From: Paenibacillus cisolokensis
Lineage (GTDB): Bacteria; Bacillota; Bacilli; Paenibacillales; Paenibacillaceae
DNA length: 35,990 nt
Assembly: GCF_018403665.1 (NCBI RefSeq)
Contig: NZ_BOVJ01000119.1
Location: 1-35,990, forward strand
Reading direction: 5' to 3'
In this document: one piece after another, positions 17,829 through 26,010 of the stretch
Numbering within the stretch: position 1 is the first letter of the stretch
How the letters are laid out: every line of letters begins with the position of its first letter
Made by a program: the position numbers and the translations under genes
Notes under the pieces: generated by a model
The model's input: the letters and a program-made list of their open reading frames with translations, nothing else
Told to the model about the DNA's origin: nothing
The model's database searches: none

Positions 17829-19066
17829 TTATTCCTCTGCCTCTGCCTGTGCCTGCGGAAGCGGACTTCCCGCTTTAATGAGCACTTTGTTGCCGAGCAT
17901 GATCAAGCTTTGGACAACAAGCAGGACACCGGTCCCGATCAGCAGCCATTCGATTTCGATGACATCGGCTATCGGTCCGAACACCAGCATGCCGAGCGGC
18001 ATCATGCTGCTTGTGATCATTCCGAACACGCCAAATACCCGGCCCAAATAATTTTCCTCCACCTTCTCCTGAAGCAAAACGGTAGACGGCGTGTTAAAGA
18101 CCGGCATGGCAATGCCGATCATCCCCATCACGACGAGGTATAGCCAGAACACCGGGATAATGCCGAGCGCAAAGGTACAGACGCCCGTCGCCAGATTCGC
18201 CAGCACCATCGTATAAACTCTGTTTTTGAAGCCGCCCCACGAAGCCATCATGACGCCTCCGGCCATCATGCCGATCGAGAACGTGATTTCAATGGCTGTC
18301 AGACGCCAGACATCGTTGCCGAAGCTGCGCGTCACTTGCAGCGGCGTCAGAAAGGCGACGGGAGCGGCCAGTATCATGAAAATGGCGACAAACAGAAAAA
18401 ATGTTTTCACGTAATCGTGATTTTTAATATAGGCGAAGCCTTTCCGCATATCGTCGAAATAGCTGATCTCTTGCTTGTCTAGCGCCTTCGCATGAACTGG
18501 CGCCTTCAAAAACAGAAGCAGGATCGACACCGCAATGGCCGCCGTCACGACGTCGATGAAGAAGATGGTTTCGATGGGGGCCATCGTCATCAAAGCGCCG
18601 CTAAGCATCGGCGACGCCAGCATGACGAGCGATTGGAGGCTGCCGTATGTCGCGTTCGCTTTGGTCAGCTTGTCTCCCGGCACAAGCTGCGGCAGAAAAG
18701 CGCCGACCGCCGGCGTCTGAACGCCGGTCCCGAGCGCGCGGACCGCGGAGACGACAAAGAGCAGCCACAGCGCATCGTAACCGATAAGAAACAACATCGC
18801 CAAAATAAGCGTCGAGAGGGCAATTAAGGAGTCGGATATCATAATAAGCTTTTCCGGTTGTAGCGGTCGGCCCATACCCCTGCGAAGGGGGAAAGAAAGA
18901 AGGTCGGCAGAAAGCCGCAAATAATGAAGATCGTCATCATAACGCCCGACTGCGTGTTTAAGGTGATATACCACATAATCGCGTACTGCACGAGCGACGA
19001 CCCGAAGAGCGAAATCGTCTGGCTCGCGAGAAAGAGGGTAAGATTCTTTTTCCAATTTCGATACAT
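17829..19066 (-). CDS. MFS transporter, macrolide-efflux (MefA)-like (frameshifted once)
   Basis: About 412 residues with 10-12 hydrophobic segments. The loop 2-3 motif appears as GVWADRYNRKKLIM once the two frames are joined by one A added to the A4 run near 18853. Long hydrophobic stretches with charged loops, and the central linker (FLKAPVHAKALDKQEISYFDDMRKGFAYIKNHDYVKTFF), match the MFS_3/MefA group of drug exporters. The ATG at 19066 is chosen over a TTG two codons upstream. It stands alone, with a terminator downstream. Exported compound unknown. Confidence 0.85.
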
Positions 19067-19179
19067 ATCCAACCTGCTTCTCCCCTTATCCGATTCGTTT
19101 CATCATTTCATGCGCCGTCTGCGGCTGCGAACATCTTTTCCATACAATTCCGGGTTTATACGTTATTGAACGCGGCTGC

Positions 19180-19345
19180 TCGGCTTGCTGCATAGCCGGA
19201 CCGCTCAGCTTGCCGTATGGCCGGGTTGCCGTATGGCCGGGTTGCCGTATGGCCGGGTTGCTCGAATTGCCGCACGCCCCCGGACTGCTCTGCTCGCCGC
19301 ATGGCCGGGCTGCTCGGATCACCCCACGGGCCCGAACTTCCCGGC
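19180..19345. repeat. GC-rich repeat block left of the nuclease gene
   Basis: TTGCCGTATGGCCGGG is repeated three times head to tail with no change at 19210-19257. Degenerate relatives flank it (GCATAGCCGGACCG, CGCATGGCCGGGCTGCTCGG). The block fills most of the 400-bp gap between the MFS and nuclease genes. The short frames crossing it are repetitive and lack ribosome sites, so I see no gene here. The GTATGGCCG core recurs on the other side of the nuclease gene. Confidence 0.8.
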
Positions 19346-19478
19346 CTAAAGAAAAAGATCGTCTGTGCGGGTTGTCCGGCGGGCAGTTTTCCAATATAAT
19401 GGAAAAGACGAAGCACGTCCCGATCCATTTTCGATATGGAGCCGGGACGCTTTTTATTTCCCGGAGGTGATCGTGGCG

Positions 19479-20141
19479 ATGAATTTCGAGGACATGCATG
19501 CTCAGTGGATTCAATACCATTTACAGAAAAGGAAAGGAGAACGAAAAGGCCGTTTGGAACGGGGACATCAAACCGCGGAAAAATTGTTTTGCCACAATGT
19601 TTGGTGGCCTCTCCGCGGAAATTTCGACGATTTGCACCCGGAATATGAAGTGCTGGATTGGCGGGGGCATTCCTATTTTTGCGATTTCGTCTGGCTGACC
19701 CCGACGGTAAAGCTGGTCATTGAAATTAAAGGATTCGGGCCTCATGTCCGCGATATGGACAGACAAAAATATTGCAACGAACTGAATCGGGAAACGTTTT
19801 TGTCAGCGATCGGGTTTCAAGTGATTTCATTTGCTTACGACGATGTTGCCCAGCGTCCCGATCTATGCATCACGCTTCTGCGCTTGGTGCTTAGCCGCTA
19901 TCAGTTTTCCGCTCCCGATTTGAAAAGCGCGGCGGAGCGTGAAATCGTCCGTCTTGCCTACGCGCTGGCCCGTCCGCTGCGTCCGATCGATGTGGAAAAA
20001 CATTTAGGTATTAATTATCGCACGTCCGTACGTGCCCTGCAATCGCTTTGCGGGAAAGGCGTATTCTCTCCTGTTACCGGAGCAGACGGGAAGTATGTCG
20101 TCCGTTACGTTCTGCAGCACAACGCGTTTCACGGATTATAG
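19479..20141 (+). CDS. Putative PD-(D/E)XK nuclease-fold protein with C-terminal winged helix
   Basis: A 220-residue protein. GHSYFCDFVWLTPTVKLVIEIKGFG looks like the D...ExK catalytic core of PD-(D/E)XK enzymes of the DUF559/Vsr-like group. The C-terminal IDVEKHLGINYRTSVRALQSLCGKGVFSPV is a helix-turn-helix. The start at 19479 follows GGAGGTGA at 8 bp spacing. No methylase or partner gene is adjacent, so it is not a classical restriction pair. It stands alone, bracketed by GC-rich repeats sharing GTATGGCCG, as solitary repair or mobile nucleases sometimes do. Function otherwise unknown. Confidence 0.7.
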   Translation: MNFEDMHAQWIQYHLQKRKGERKGRLERGHQTAEKLFCHNVWWPLRGNFDDLHPEYEVLDWRGHSYFCDFVWLTPTVKLVIEIKGFGPHVRDMDRQKYCNELNRETFLSAIGFQVISFAYDDVAQRPDLCITLLRLVLSRYQFSAPDLKSAAEREIVRLAYALARPLRPIDVEKHLGINYRTSVRALQSLCGKGVFSPVTGADGKYVVRYVLQHNAFHGL

Positions 20142-20159
20142 GAATCGCAGCTGGGCAGC

Positions 20160-20330
20160 CTTTGCTGCGAATGGCAGCGGTGCGCCGTGCGGGGTTCGGC
20201 AACCCCGGCGCAGGAGTCCGCGGTCACACCTGCGTTCGGGGGCCGTGGCCACACTGCGCGGTGCGGGTCCGCGGCCGCACCTGCGCTGCGGAAGTTCGCA
20301 CCACACCGCGGTGCGGGCAACCATGGTTGC
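20160..20330. repeat. Degenerate GC-rich repeats right of the nuclease gene
   Basis: About 170 bp of variants on the pattern GGTGCGGCCGCGGAC/CCGCACC, for example GTCCGCGGCCGCACCTGCG and GGCCGTGGCCACACTGCG. The frames through it are Ala/Arg/Pro-rich shadows with no ribosome site. Together with the blocks that follow it fills a 610-bp gap with no supported gene. Confidence 0.6.
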
Positions 20331-20510
20331 AGGATTCCTGCATTTTTACATCATTTTTCCTTAGCCAGGCGATTTTTGATGAAATTCCTGCGAAAATACA
20401 TCATTTTTACCCTGAACTACCAAAATATCGGCGGTGGCGAGCAAAAAAACTGTATAATCGCAGGAATTTCTCCGCCAGTGCTCGGTTTGCGCGTAAATTC
20501 CTGCACTTTT
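20331..20510. repeat. Dispersed ATTCCTGC...ACATCATTTTT intergenic repeat
   Basis: ATTCCTGCATTTTTACATCA at 20333 and ATTCCTGCGAAAATACATCA at 20382 are two copies of one unit, each followed by TTTTT(A)CC. AATTCCTGCACTTTTGCACC near 20495 and its complement-like CGCAGGAATTTC near 20459 are further partial copies, in both orientations. This looks like a dispersed bacterial intergenic repeat, possibly hairpin-forming. Confidence 0.5.
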
Positions 20511-20520
20511 GCACCTTTCA

Positions 20521-20604
20521 AAAGCTCCATGAATGCAAGCAATCACTGCGAAAGCTCCATGACCGCAAGCAATCACTGCGAAAGCTCCATGAACAGCATC
20601 AAGC
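20521..20604. repeat. 30-bp tandem repeat (two full and one partial copy)
   Basis: Units at 20521-20550 and 20551-20580 differ at two bases. Each begins AAAGCTCCATGA and ends CAATCACTGCG. A third unit starts at 20581 and decays after about 12 bases. This is a candidate variable-number tandem repeat. Confidence 0.85.
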
Positions 20605-20628
20605 CCCAGCAACCGCAAGCAATCACCA

Positions 20629-20684
20629 CGCAGTATGGCCGCGGACTTCCGCATCGCGCAGTATGGCCGCGGACTTCCGCACCG
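20629..20684. repeat. 28-bp tandem repeat with GTATGGCCG core
   Basis: Two units, 20629-20656 and 20657-20684, both begin CGCAGTATGGCCGCGGACTT and differ at one base near the end. The GTATGGCCG core is shared with the 16-bp repeats at 19210-19257 on the other side of the nuclease gene. Confidence 0.85.
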
Positions 20685-20752
20685 CGCAAGCCGCGACTCA
20701 AAAGAGAGCGTGTGCCTCAACTACCGGCGGGGCGAGTGCCTCTCCGCGCATT

Positions 20753-21154
20753 TCATTCGTAATAACCGCTCCCTTTGGTAAAAGTTGCGATATACCAATG
20801 GTTGCCGAACGGGTCCACAATACCGCCGCTGCGCTCTCCATACGGCATGTCCGATGGTTCATAAAGCGTTTCGGCACCGGCGTCCAACGCCCGCTTGAAG
20901 CAATCATCCGTATTTTCGACAAATACATGCAGCGTATTGACGCGAGACGGAAAACGGTCATTCCCCTCTGAAATTTCAACGACCGAATCGCCGATACGCA
21001 CTTCAGCGTGAGTGACGGTGCCGGTTTCATCCGTATGACGGTTCAGTTCCTCCGCATAAAACGCGGTTACGAGGAATTCGATCATTTGATCCGCATTGCT
21101 TACGATGAAGTAAGGCGTTACGCTTTGATACCCGACAGGCGCGAACTGTTTCAT
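20753..21154 (-). CDS. VOC family protein (PhnB-like)
   Basis: A 133-residue single-domain protein: VTPYFIVSNADQMIEFLVTAFYAEELNRH, then HAEVRIGDSVVEISEG and PYGERSGGIVDPFGNHWYIAT. The PFGNHWYIAT ending is diagnostic of PhnB-like members of the glyoxalase/dioxygenase superfamily. GGAGGG precedes the ATG. Role probably binding or conversion of a small molecule; many members are linked to antibiotic or metabolite tolerance. It is the last of a minus-strand series of small stress genes. Confidence 0.87.
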   Translation of the reverse strand: MKQFAPVGYQSVTPYFIVSNADQMIEFLVTAFYAEELNRHTDETGTVTHAEVRIGDSVVEISEGNDRFPSRVNTLHVFVENTDDCFKRALDAGAETLYEPSDMPYGERSGGIVDPFGNHWYIATFTKGSGYYE

Positions 21155-21244
21155 GGGTTGTCCCTCCGGTTTATTCAGATTCCAGACTCGTTAATCATTG
21201 TAACGAAGAAACGCGAACGGATATTGTAAATTTTTGACCTTGGC

Positions 21245-22042
21245 TTAAAGTGCAATATGGTTGCGGTGTCTCCCCGGTACTGCCTGGTAATCGCTCGGAT
21301 TGATGCCGGAAAAAGACTGAAAGTCCTTAATAAAATGAGCTTGATCGTAGTAACCGCAAGAGAGGGCAATGTCTGTCCAGACGATGTTTTCACTGCGTGC
21401 GATACAGTCAAGCGCATGTTGAAAACGGAGAATGCGGCTGTATACTTTCGGAGTCATGCCGACCGTTTCTTTAAACATTTGGTTGAATACCCGGTGGCTC
21501 AGTCCGATCCGGTCAACGACTTCCATGACATGACGGCCCGGCAAGTTATTCAACGCGTATCGGACAGCCGGATGGATCGTTAAAGGCCTAAACGCGAAGG
21601 ACAACAATCCGCGTTCCATCACCCGGAACATTCCTTCCGGAGACTGGGCTGCCAGCAGTTCCTCGCGAAGAGAACCCGCCTTTGCTCCCCAGACTGCATC
21701 CAACGGCACATGACTGTTCAGAAGCTCCTGCAGCGGTTCTTTCAAAAACGGACGGGCTCCTCCGGGCTTGAAATGAATGCCGATGACTGTAGCTTCACCG
21801 GCCGTATCAATGGCATAATAATCCGAATGCGGGCCGCACAGGACGGAATGCCCCGGTTCCATCTGCCCCGCTCTCCGGTCAAGCAAGCGGACGGATTCGT
21901 CTTGAAGAACGAAGATCGCATCGGCAGAGCCGTCCGGCAAAGTGCGTTCCCATGTATGAAAAGAGTTGTAACCTTCCATATACCAAAAATAATCGACAAA
22001 CATGCTTAACGGGGCGATGGGGATGTATGTGTGAATTAGCAT
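21245..22042 (-). CDS. AraC family transcriptional regulator
   Basis: The C-terminal double helix-turn-helix is complete: MEVVDRIGLSHRVFNQMFKETVGMTPKVYSRILRFQHAL and WTDIALSCGYYDQAHFIKDFQSFSGINPSDYQ. The N-terminal sensor starts FMLIHTYIPIAPLSMFVDYFWYMEGY, with LPDGSADAIFVLQD, a DUF6597-like cupin opening. ATG at 22042 is used because the family normally begins here; the frame stays open to 22210 but no ribosome site marks any start. It lies 180 bp beyond DJ-1 and may control the neighbouring stress genes. Ligand unknown. Confidence 0.87.
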   Translation of the reverse strand: MLIHTYIPIAPLSMFVDYFWYMEGYNSFHTWERTLPDGSADAIFVLQDESVRLLDRRAGQMEPGHSVLCGPHSDYYAIDTAGEATVIGIHFKPGGARPFLKEPLQELLNSHVPLDAVWGAKAGSLREELLAAQSPEGMFRVMERGLLSFAFRPLTIHPAVRYALNNLPGRHVMEVVDRIGLSHRVFNQMFKETVGMTPKVYSRILRFQHALDCIARSENIVWTDIALSCGYYDQAHFIKDFQSFSGINPSDYQAVPGRHRNHIAL

Positions 22043-22222
22043 AAACCGTTGTGCGGCTTCCAAAAGAGTCTGCGGGATACATACTGCGAGGCCGCTTTCC
22101 TCCATTGTCAAAATTGAAAAAGGTGAGGCTTGCGTCGAAGATCGAGTCGTGAGGTTGCCCGCCGTCCTCCAGCGCTTGGCGTAGCGAAAATCCCTTGTCG
22201 ATCGCGGCAAGGGTATCGGTCT

Positions 22223-22804
22223 CTACACCTCAATCATCCCTTGCCTTTCATAGGGATAGTCGATTTGCTTCTTAATGATCTCAACCGCTCCTTTGTTTAC
22301 CAAAAGTTCGACAATATATAAAGCGAGGTCGATGGATGTTGAAACGCCTCCCGCCGTTATCACGTTCCCATCTCGAACGATTCGGGCTTTCACTACTTCT
22401 TTGCAATACGGTTCTAATAGCTCATAAGCATTAGGATGGGTGGTTGCTTTCTTGTTCTTTAAAAAACCTGCAGCTCCGAGCAAGAGCGAGCCGGTACAAA
22501 CGGACACGATGTATTGGACTTGACCGGCTTGCCGCAGCCATGAAATACATTCCTCATCGAAGCGAAGTTTTCGCGTTCCCATACCTCCCGGAACAAACAA
22601 TAAATCATATTCAGACAGGTCGGGCTTAATCCGGTTGACTTTAATCGTTAATCCTGATTCATCGGATATTTCTTCCGAAAGTCCGCAAATATCCCACGTC
22701 GTTCCTTTTGTCTCTTCAAACCAATTCAACCGATTTACAACATCATAAAAACCGATAAAGTCTAAAAACGTGATCCCGTTAAAGACGACGAAACCAATCC
22801 TCAT
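22223..22804 (-). CDS. DJ-1/PfpI family protein
   Basis: A 193-residue protein. The nucleophile elbow is VSVCTGSLLLGAAG with the conserved Cys; the Glu side is in FVVFNGITFLDFIGFYDVV (an Asp instead of the usual Glu, as in AraC-like amidase relatives), and VPGGMGTRK fits the family. GGVSTSIDLALYIVELL is the usual C-terminal helix. AGGGGGG precedes the ATG. Relatives include isocyanide hydratase (InhA) and ThiJ-like deglycases; the DFIG.YDVV pattern favours the isocyanide hydratase branch, at low certainty. Confidence 0.85.
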   Translation of the reverse strand: MRIGFVVFNGITFLDFIGFYDVVNRLNWFEETKGTTWDICGLSEEISDESGLTIKVNRIKPDLSEYDLLFVPGGMGTRKLRFDEECISWLRQAGQVQYIVSVCTGSLLLGAAGFLKNKKATTHPNAYELLEPYCKEVVKARIVRDGNVITAGGVSTSIDLALYIVELLVNKGAVEIIKKQIDYPYERQGMIEV

Positions 22805-22826
22805 AGGCGCCCCCCTGGATTCAAAG

Positions 22827-23303
22827 TTACTTTCTTAAATAGGCAATGTAATCGGTTTGGATACCTGAGTAGCCTAAGTGTCTAAGAATCGTAGAGATAT
22901 TGCCCCGATGATAGGTTCCATGATTCACGACATGTTGAACGATCTCAGCAATGGAATTCCGAAACTCTTGTCCCGCTGTGTTCGTGTAGGTCACGCTCTT
23001 CTCCATATCATGAACGGATAATAAATATTCACGAATTTGCCATTGCAAATTGTTCATGTAATTGCCGGCTTCCTCGATATTGGAAAATTGCTTGTTCGCA
23101 AGCGATGCCGAAGATTCCTCCTTGATCCTGGAAAACCACACTTCATCGACGGAGACGATATGGCCGATGACTTCCGCAATGGATTTGAACCCCAAATCGA
23201 CTTCTTTCAATAATATCTCACCCGGCAATGATTTCAGATGATTCATCATTCTTTCATTCGCCCAAATATGATAATCATACAATTGAAAAATCCGTCCGTT
23301 CAT
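22827..23303 (-). CDS. DinB family protein (copy 1)
   Basis: A 158-residue four-helix protein. The three metal-ligand His appear as IGHIVSVDEVWF, VQHVVNHGTYHRGNI and the final H of that motif; LYDYHIWANERM is the usual opening. The ATG at 23303 follows GAGGAGAGAG; an open frame to 23459 has no better start. DinB/YfiT proteins bind a divalent metal, and some are thiol (bacillithiol)-dependent transferases; most are uncharacterised. It follows a second DinB gene by 40 bp, and the two are probably one operon. Confidence 0.9.
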   Translation of the reverse strand: MNGRIFQLYDYHIWANERMMNHLKSLPGEILLKEVDLGFKSIAEVIGHIVSVDEVWFSRIKEESSASLANKQFSNIEEAGNYMNNLQWQIREYLLSVHDMEKSVTYTNTAGQEFRNSIAEIVQHVVNHGTYHRGNISTILRHLGYSGIQTDYIAYLRK

Positions 23304-23343
23304 TCCACTCTCTCTCCTCGGCGCGATTGATCTTAGTTGGCCC

Positions 23344-23814
23344 CTACAAATCGTTTTTAATCCCTCTGCCAATAAAGCTGGCGGAAACCGGTTGTAATCC
23401 GAGCTCCCTTGACCAAACGGATAATTGTCCCATATGATGAATTTCATGCGCGATGACATGCCTTAAAATTTCGCCGTGTGTGTATGTATGTTTACTCCAT
23501 GGTGCGAGGATTTGCCTTTCTTCCAGATCCGCTGTCCAATGATCTAAAAAGTCCTTTATTTCCCCCCGATATTGATCGGACAACTGACGTATGAATTCCA
23601 AATCCAGATCATCCGAATAATCAGGGTCCGGGACGGGTTCTTCTTGCAATGCTTTTATCCAACTATATTCGACATCCGTGATATGAAAAAAAGTTTTTAA
23701 AATTGATCCGACTCCGCCCGTGCGTTCTTTTGTTAATTCCCGATGGGGAAGTTGACGACATAACTCGAACCATTCATCTCTTACTTCCCAGTTATATACA
23801 AATAGTTGCTTCAT
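23344..23814 (-). CDS. DinB family protein (copy 2)
   Basis: A 156-residue DinB protein: FVYNWEVRDEWFELC, TFFHITDVEYSWIKAL and LRHVIAHEIHHMGQLSVWSRELG carry the expected His set. The ATG at 23814 follows AAGGAGGGG. It is only distantly similar to copy 1, so this is not a recent duplication. It is headed by the promoter-plus-hairpin element at 23849-23935, which is duplicated at 30323-30405. Confidence 0.9.
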   Translation of the reverse strand: MKQLFVYNWEVRDEWFELCRQLPHRELTKERTGGVGSILKTFFHITDVEYSWIKALQEEPVPDPDYSDDLDLEFIRQLSDQYRGEIKDFLDHWTADLEERQILAPWSKHTYTHGEILRHVIAHEIHHMGQLSVWSRELGLQPVSASFIGRGIKNDL

Positions 23815-23848
23815 CGTTTCCCCCCTCCTTTTCACGTACTCATGATAA

Positions 23849-23935
23849 GACCCGACCTTCGATAGCTCCGATCTTCGGCCGGGTCATATGTCGTCCGAGC
23901 TTCTTCCATGATTATACATCTGATGACCGAAGGAT
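23849..23935 (-). promoter_or_regulatory. Duplicated promoter-leader element, copy A
   Basis: On the minus strand a consensus TATAAT (23911-23916) is followed by the leader CATGGAAGAAGCTC and a hairpin GACCCGGCC...GGTCGGGTC (23849-23885). A 29-base stretch at 23897-23925 is identical to 30371-30399. In both copies the element ends 20-35 bp before a start codon on the same strand. The hairpin loop keeps GAGCTAT in both copies although the inner stem bases change. Confidence 0.6.
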
Positions 23936-24032
23936 AAAAGCCCAATGGCGCAGATATCGTGTTATAGGTTGCCGCCGCCATTTGCCGGTTTTGCGGAAAG
24001 CCGGAGGCATGCCAGCCTCTCCTCATCGTTGG

Positions 24033-24530
24033 CTATGATCGCCCTTCGTAGGCCTGGAGCAAAGATTGCAGGTTGATTTTCTTCTCCGTCCGGAGCAAAG
24101 CATTCATCACTCTTTCCGACTTCTCCGGATCGGGGTCGGTGATCATCTCCGTAAGATTCGCGGGGACGACTTGCCACGATACGCCAAATTTGTCTTTAAG
24201 CCAGCCGCATACTTGCGCTTTTTCGTCTCCGCCTTCCGACAGCTTGTCCCAATAGTAGTCGATCTCGGCCTGATCTTCGCATTGGACGACAAAAGAAACC
24301 GCTTCCGTAAATTTATATTGGGGTCCGCCGTTCAATGCAATGAAAGGTTGTCCGTCCAATTCAAATTCGACAGTCATGACCGTTCCTTCGGGAAACCTGC
24401 GGTTGTCTTTTCCGTAATACGTTTTTCTGCCAACTCTGGAGTTGTTGAAAATAGTCGTGTAGTAATGGGCCGCCTCTTCTGCTTGCGTTTCAAACCACAA
24501 ATACGGCGTAATTCTTTGAGCAATTTTCAT
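24033..24530 (-). CDS. VOC family protein, YjdN/PhnB-like
   Basis: A 165-residue protein: ITPYLWFETQAEEAAHYYTTIFNNSRV, FELDGQPFIALNGGPQYKFTEAVSFVVQC, CGWLKDKFGVSWQVVPANLTEMI and a basic C-terminus. This is the family once named 3-demethylubiquinone-9 3-methyltransferase but now seen as glyoxalase-fold. AGGAGG precedes the ATG at 24530. It stands between the DinB pair and GrpB on the same strand. Confidence 0.9.
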   Translation of the reverse strand: MKIAQRITPYLWFETQAEEAAHYYTTIFNNSRVGRKTYYGKDNRRFPEGTVMTVEFELDGQPFIALNGGPQYKFTEAVSFVVQCEDQAEIDYYWDKLSEGGDEKAQVCGWLKDKFGVSWQVVPANLTEMITDPDPEKSERVMNALLRTEKKINLQSLLQAYEGRS

Positions 24531-24740
24531 CTCGATTCCTCCTGCCTGCGTCAAATTTTTCAATTCGATTATGCAAGTGTTTCACGATTCACCCTGTCGT
24601 ACTTATTCGCACGTTTCGTAGTTCTTTTTTAAGCAGCATATCAATGAAAACCGATTTATGGCTCACTTTTGTTCCTACTACTATTTTTAAATTCTCCTCG
24701 CGGTTTCTCATTCATATGTTCCCCATTCTTTGCATACCTG

Positions 24741-25286
24741 CTAAGCATCCCGTTCGCCGGGCATCCAACCGACCATTTGGCTCCATTGATCCGCCTTCTG
24801 CATCATACTCCAAATAAATGGTCGTTTCGCATCCACATAACCGTGGCGATCGTCTCTGTATCGTTCGGCCAGGCGAATCTTGCACTCGGCATAGGCCAAG
24901 CGCTCTTCCTCATGGCAACGCAGATAGTCGCGGAACAAGAGCGCGAGTTGCTCGGACCAACTCCCTTCTCTTCTTACGTGGATATGTGTTCTCGCCATTC
25001 CGGGTCCCTCCCTGAAATATCGTTTGGTCAAATCCGGATTGTCGGACCTCCACCGGAAACCGCAGCGTTCCAAAGGAAGCCGAATAGCTTCGAACGGTTC
25101 GAACGATCGCACCGATATTTGGATGTCGATAATCGGTTTGGCGGCAAGTCCCGGGACGGATGTGGAGCCGATATGATCGATTCGAACGGCTGTTTCCCCG
25201 AGCTCCGCTCGCAGCAATTGCGCTATGTGTTGAAACCGGAGGGGCCATTCGGGCTGGTACGATTCGATCGTAATTTCGTCAGACAT
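24741..25286 (-). CDS. GrpB family protein (UPF0157, nucleotidyltransferase fold)
   Basis: A 181-residue protein. VRIDHIGSTSVPGLAAKPIIDIQI is the family signature, where GSTSVPG and DID resemble the active site of nucleotidyltransferases. TKRYFREG...RTHIHV and a Glu/Arg-rich C-terminus complete the family pattern. AAAGGATG precedes the ATG. Function unproven; the fold suggests transfer of a nucleotide to a small molecule or protein. Confidence 0.92.
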   Translation of the reverse strand: MSDEITIESYQPEWPLRFQHIAQLLRAELGETAVRIDHIGSTSVPGLAAKPIIDIQISVRSFEPFEAIRLPLERCGFRWRSDNPDLTKRYFREGPGMARTHIHVRREGSWSEQLALLFRDYLRCHEEERLAYAECKIRLAERYRDDRHGYVDAKRPFIWSMMQKADQWSQMVGWMPGERDA

Positions 25287-25434
25287 GGTGTCATCCTTTC
25301 ATGTTTCCATTTCATTTTTCAGTTATGATTATGTTACTGCTCCTGAAGCTACGCATATGCTATTTGACCTCGCCATGACGTGTCCATGATGTCGTTTCCC
25401 ACTACAAATAGCCAAGATTGCAAGGGGGCTTTTT

Positions 25435-26010
25435 ATGGAAATCGTTTTTATTCGGCACGCTCAAGGCGAGCATACGGTACGCCCGCCCGCAAGCTTGCAG
25501 ATTCCCGATCCGGCTCTAACCGAAACAGGCATTGGCCAGGCAGCGAAGCTGAAAGAAACGCTTCCGCTTACTTCGGCGGATGCGGTCATTGCCAGCCCGA
25601 CAAGGCGAACCCTGCAGACCGCTTCGATCTGGAGCGAAGACGTCCCCTGTGTGAAAATCGTCCATCCGCTCGTAGGGCCGCGCATGTTTCCCCTGCTGCC
25701 CCCCGAGTTTGCTCTGCCATGCGATCGGTCTCTTTCCGGGGAAACGATCCGTCGCGAGTTCCCGCATTTCGAACATGCAGCACATCTTGCGGAGCATGTT
25801 TGGCAGTACGGAATCAACGCGCTGCCTGACCACTCCTTTCATGCTCTGGCAAACGAATTCGTCCGGTGGTGCCAATCGCTGAACAAGCCGCGTCTGTACG
25901 TCGTTGCCCATGACGGCACAATCGCTTCCTACCGCCGGCATATCAGCGGTGAAGCACTCACCCGCACGGACTTTCAAGGCGAAACCGGGTGGCACATCAT
26001 GTCCATATAG
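25435..26010 (+). CDS. Histidine phosphatase family protein (phosphoglycerate-mutase fold)
   Basis: A 191-residue protein. The phosphohistidine motif is FIRHAQGEH near the N-terminus; LTETGIGQAAKL and VIASPTRRTLQTASIW follow, with the second His in VVAHDGTIASY. These are the standard elements of the branch-1 histidine phosphatases. CAAGGGGG precedes the ATG at about 7 bp. The gene is convergent with the kinase-like gene and overlaps it by 14 bp, so the two share a 3' end without a terminator between them. Substrate unknown. Confidence 0.9.
   Translation: MEIVFIRHAQGEHTVRPPASLQIPDPALTETGIGQAAKLKETLPLTSADAVIASPTRRTLQTASIWSEDVPCVKIVHPLVGPRMFPLLPPEFALPCDRSLSGETIRREFPHFEHAAHLAEHVWQYGINALPDHSFHALANEFVRWCQSLNKPRLYVVAHDGTIASYRRHISGEALTRTDFQGETGWHIMSI

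Noticed and set aside
19086..19520. 144-residue minus-strand ORF across the 16-bp repeats
   Set aside because: Repeat-derived translation (repeated HTATRPYG-like units) overlapping the start of the nuclease gene on the other strand.
19210..20684. CRISPR array
   Set aside because: The repeats are head-to-tail without unique spacers and there are no cas genes.
20187..20762. 191-residue plus-strand ORF across the repeat region
   Set aside because: The translation simply follows the tandem repeats, with no ribosome site and no domain.
22043..22222. Upstream extension of the AraC regulator or a small gene reading VETDTLAAIDKGFSLRQALEDGG in another frame
   Set aside because: No start codon with a ribosome site, and the stretch is not recognisable; the AraC family normally starts near MLIHTYIP.
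24564..24740. Gene or RNA in the gap between VOC and GrpB
   Set aside because: A/T-rich, no ORF with ribosome site, no strong hairpin; nothing supported.
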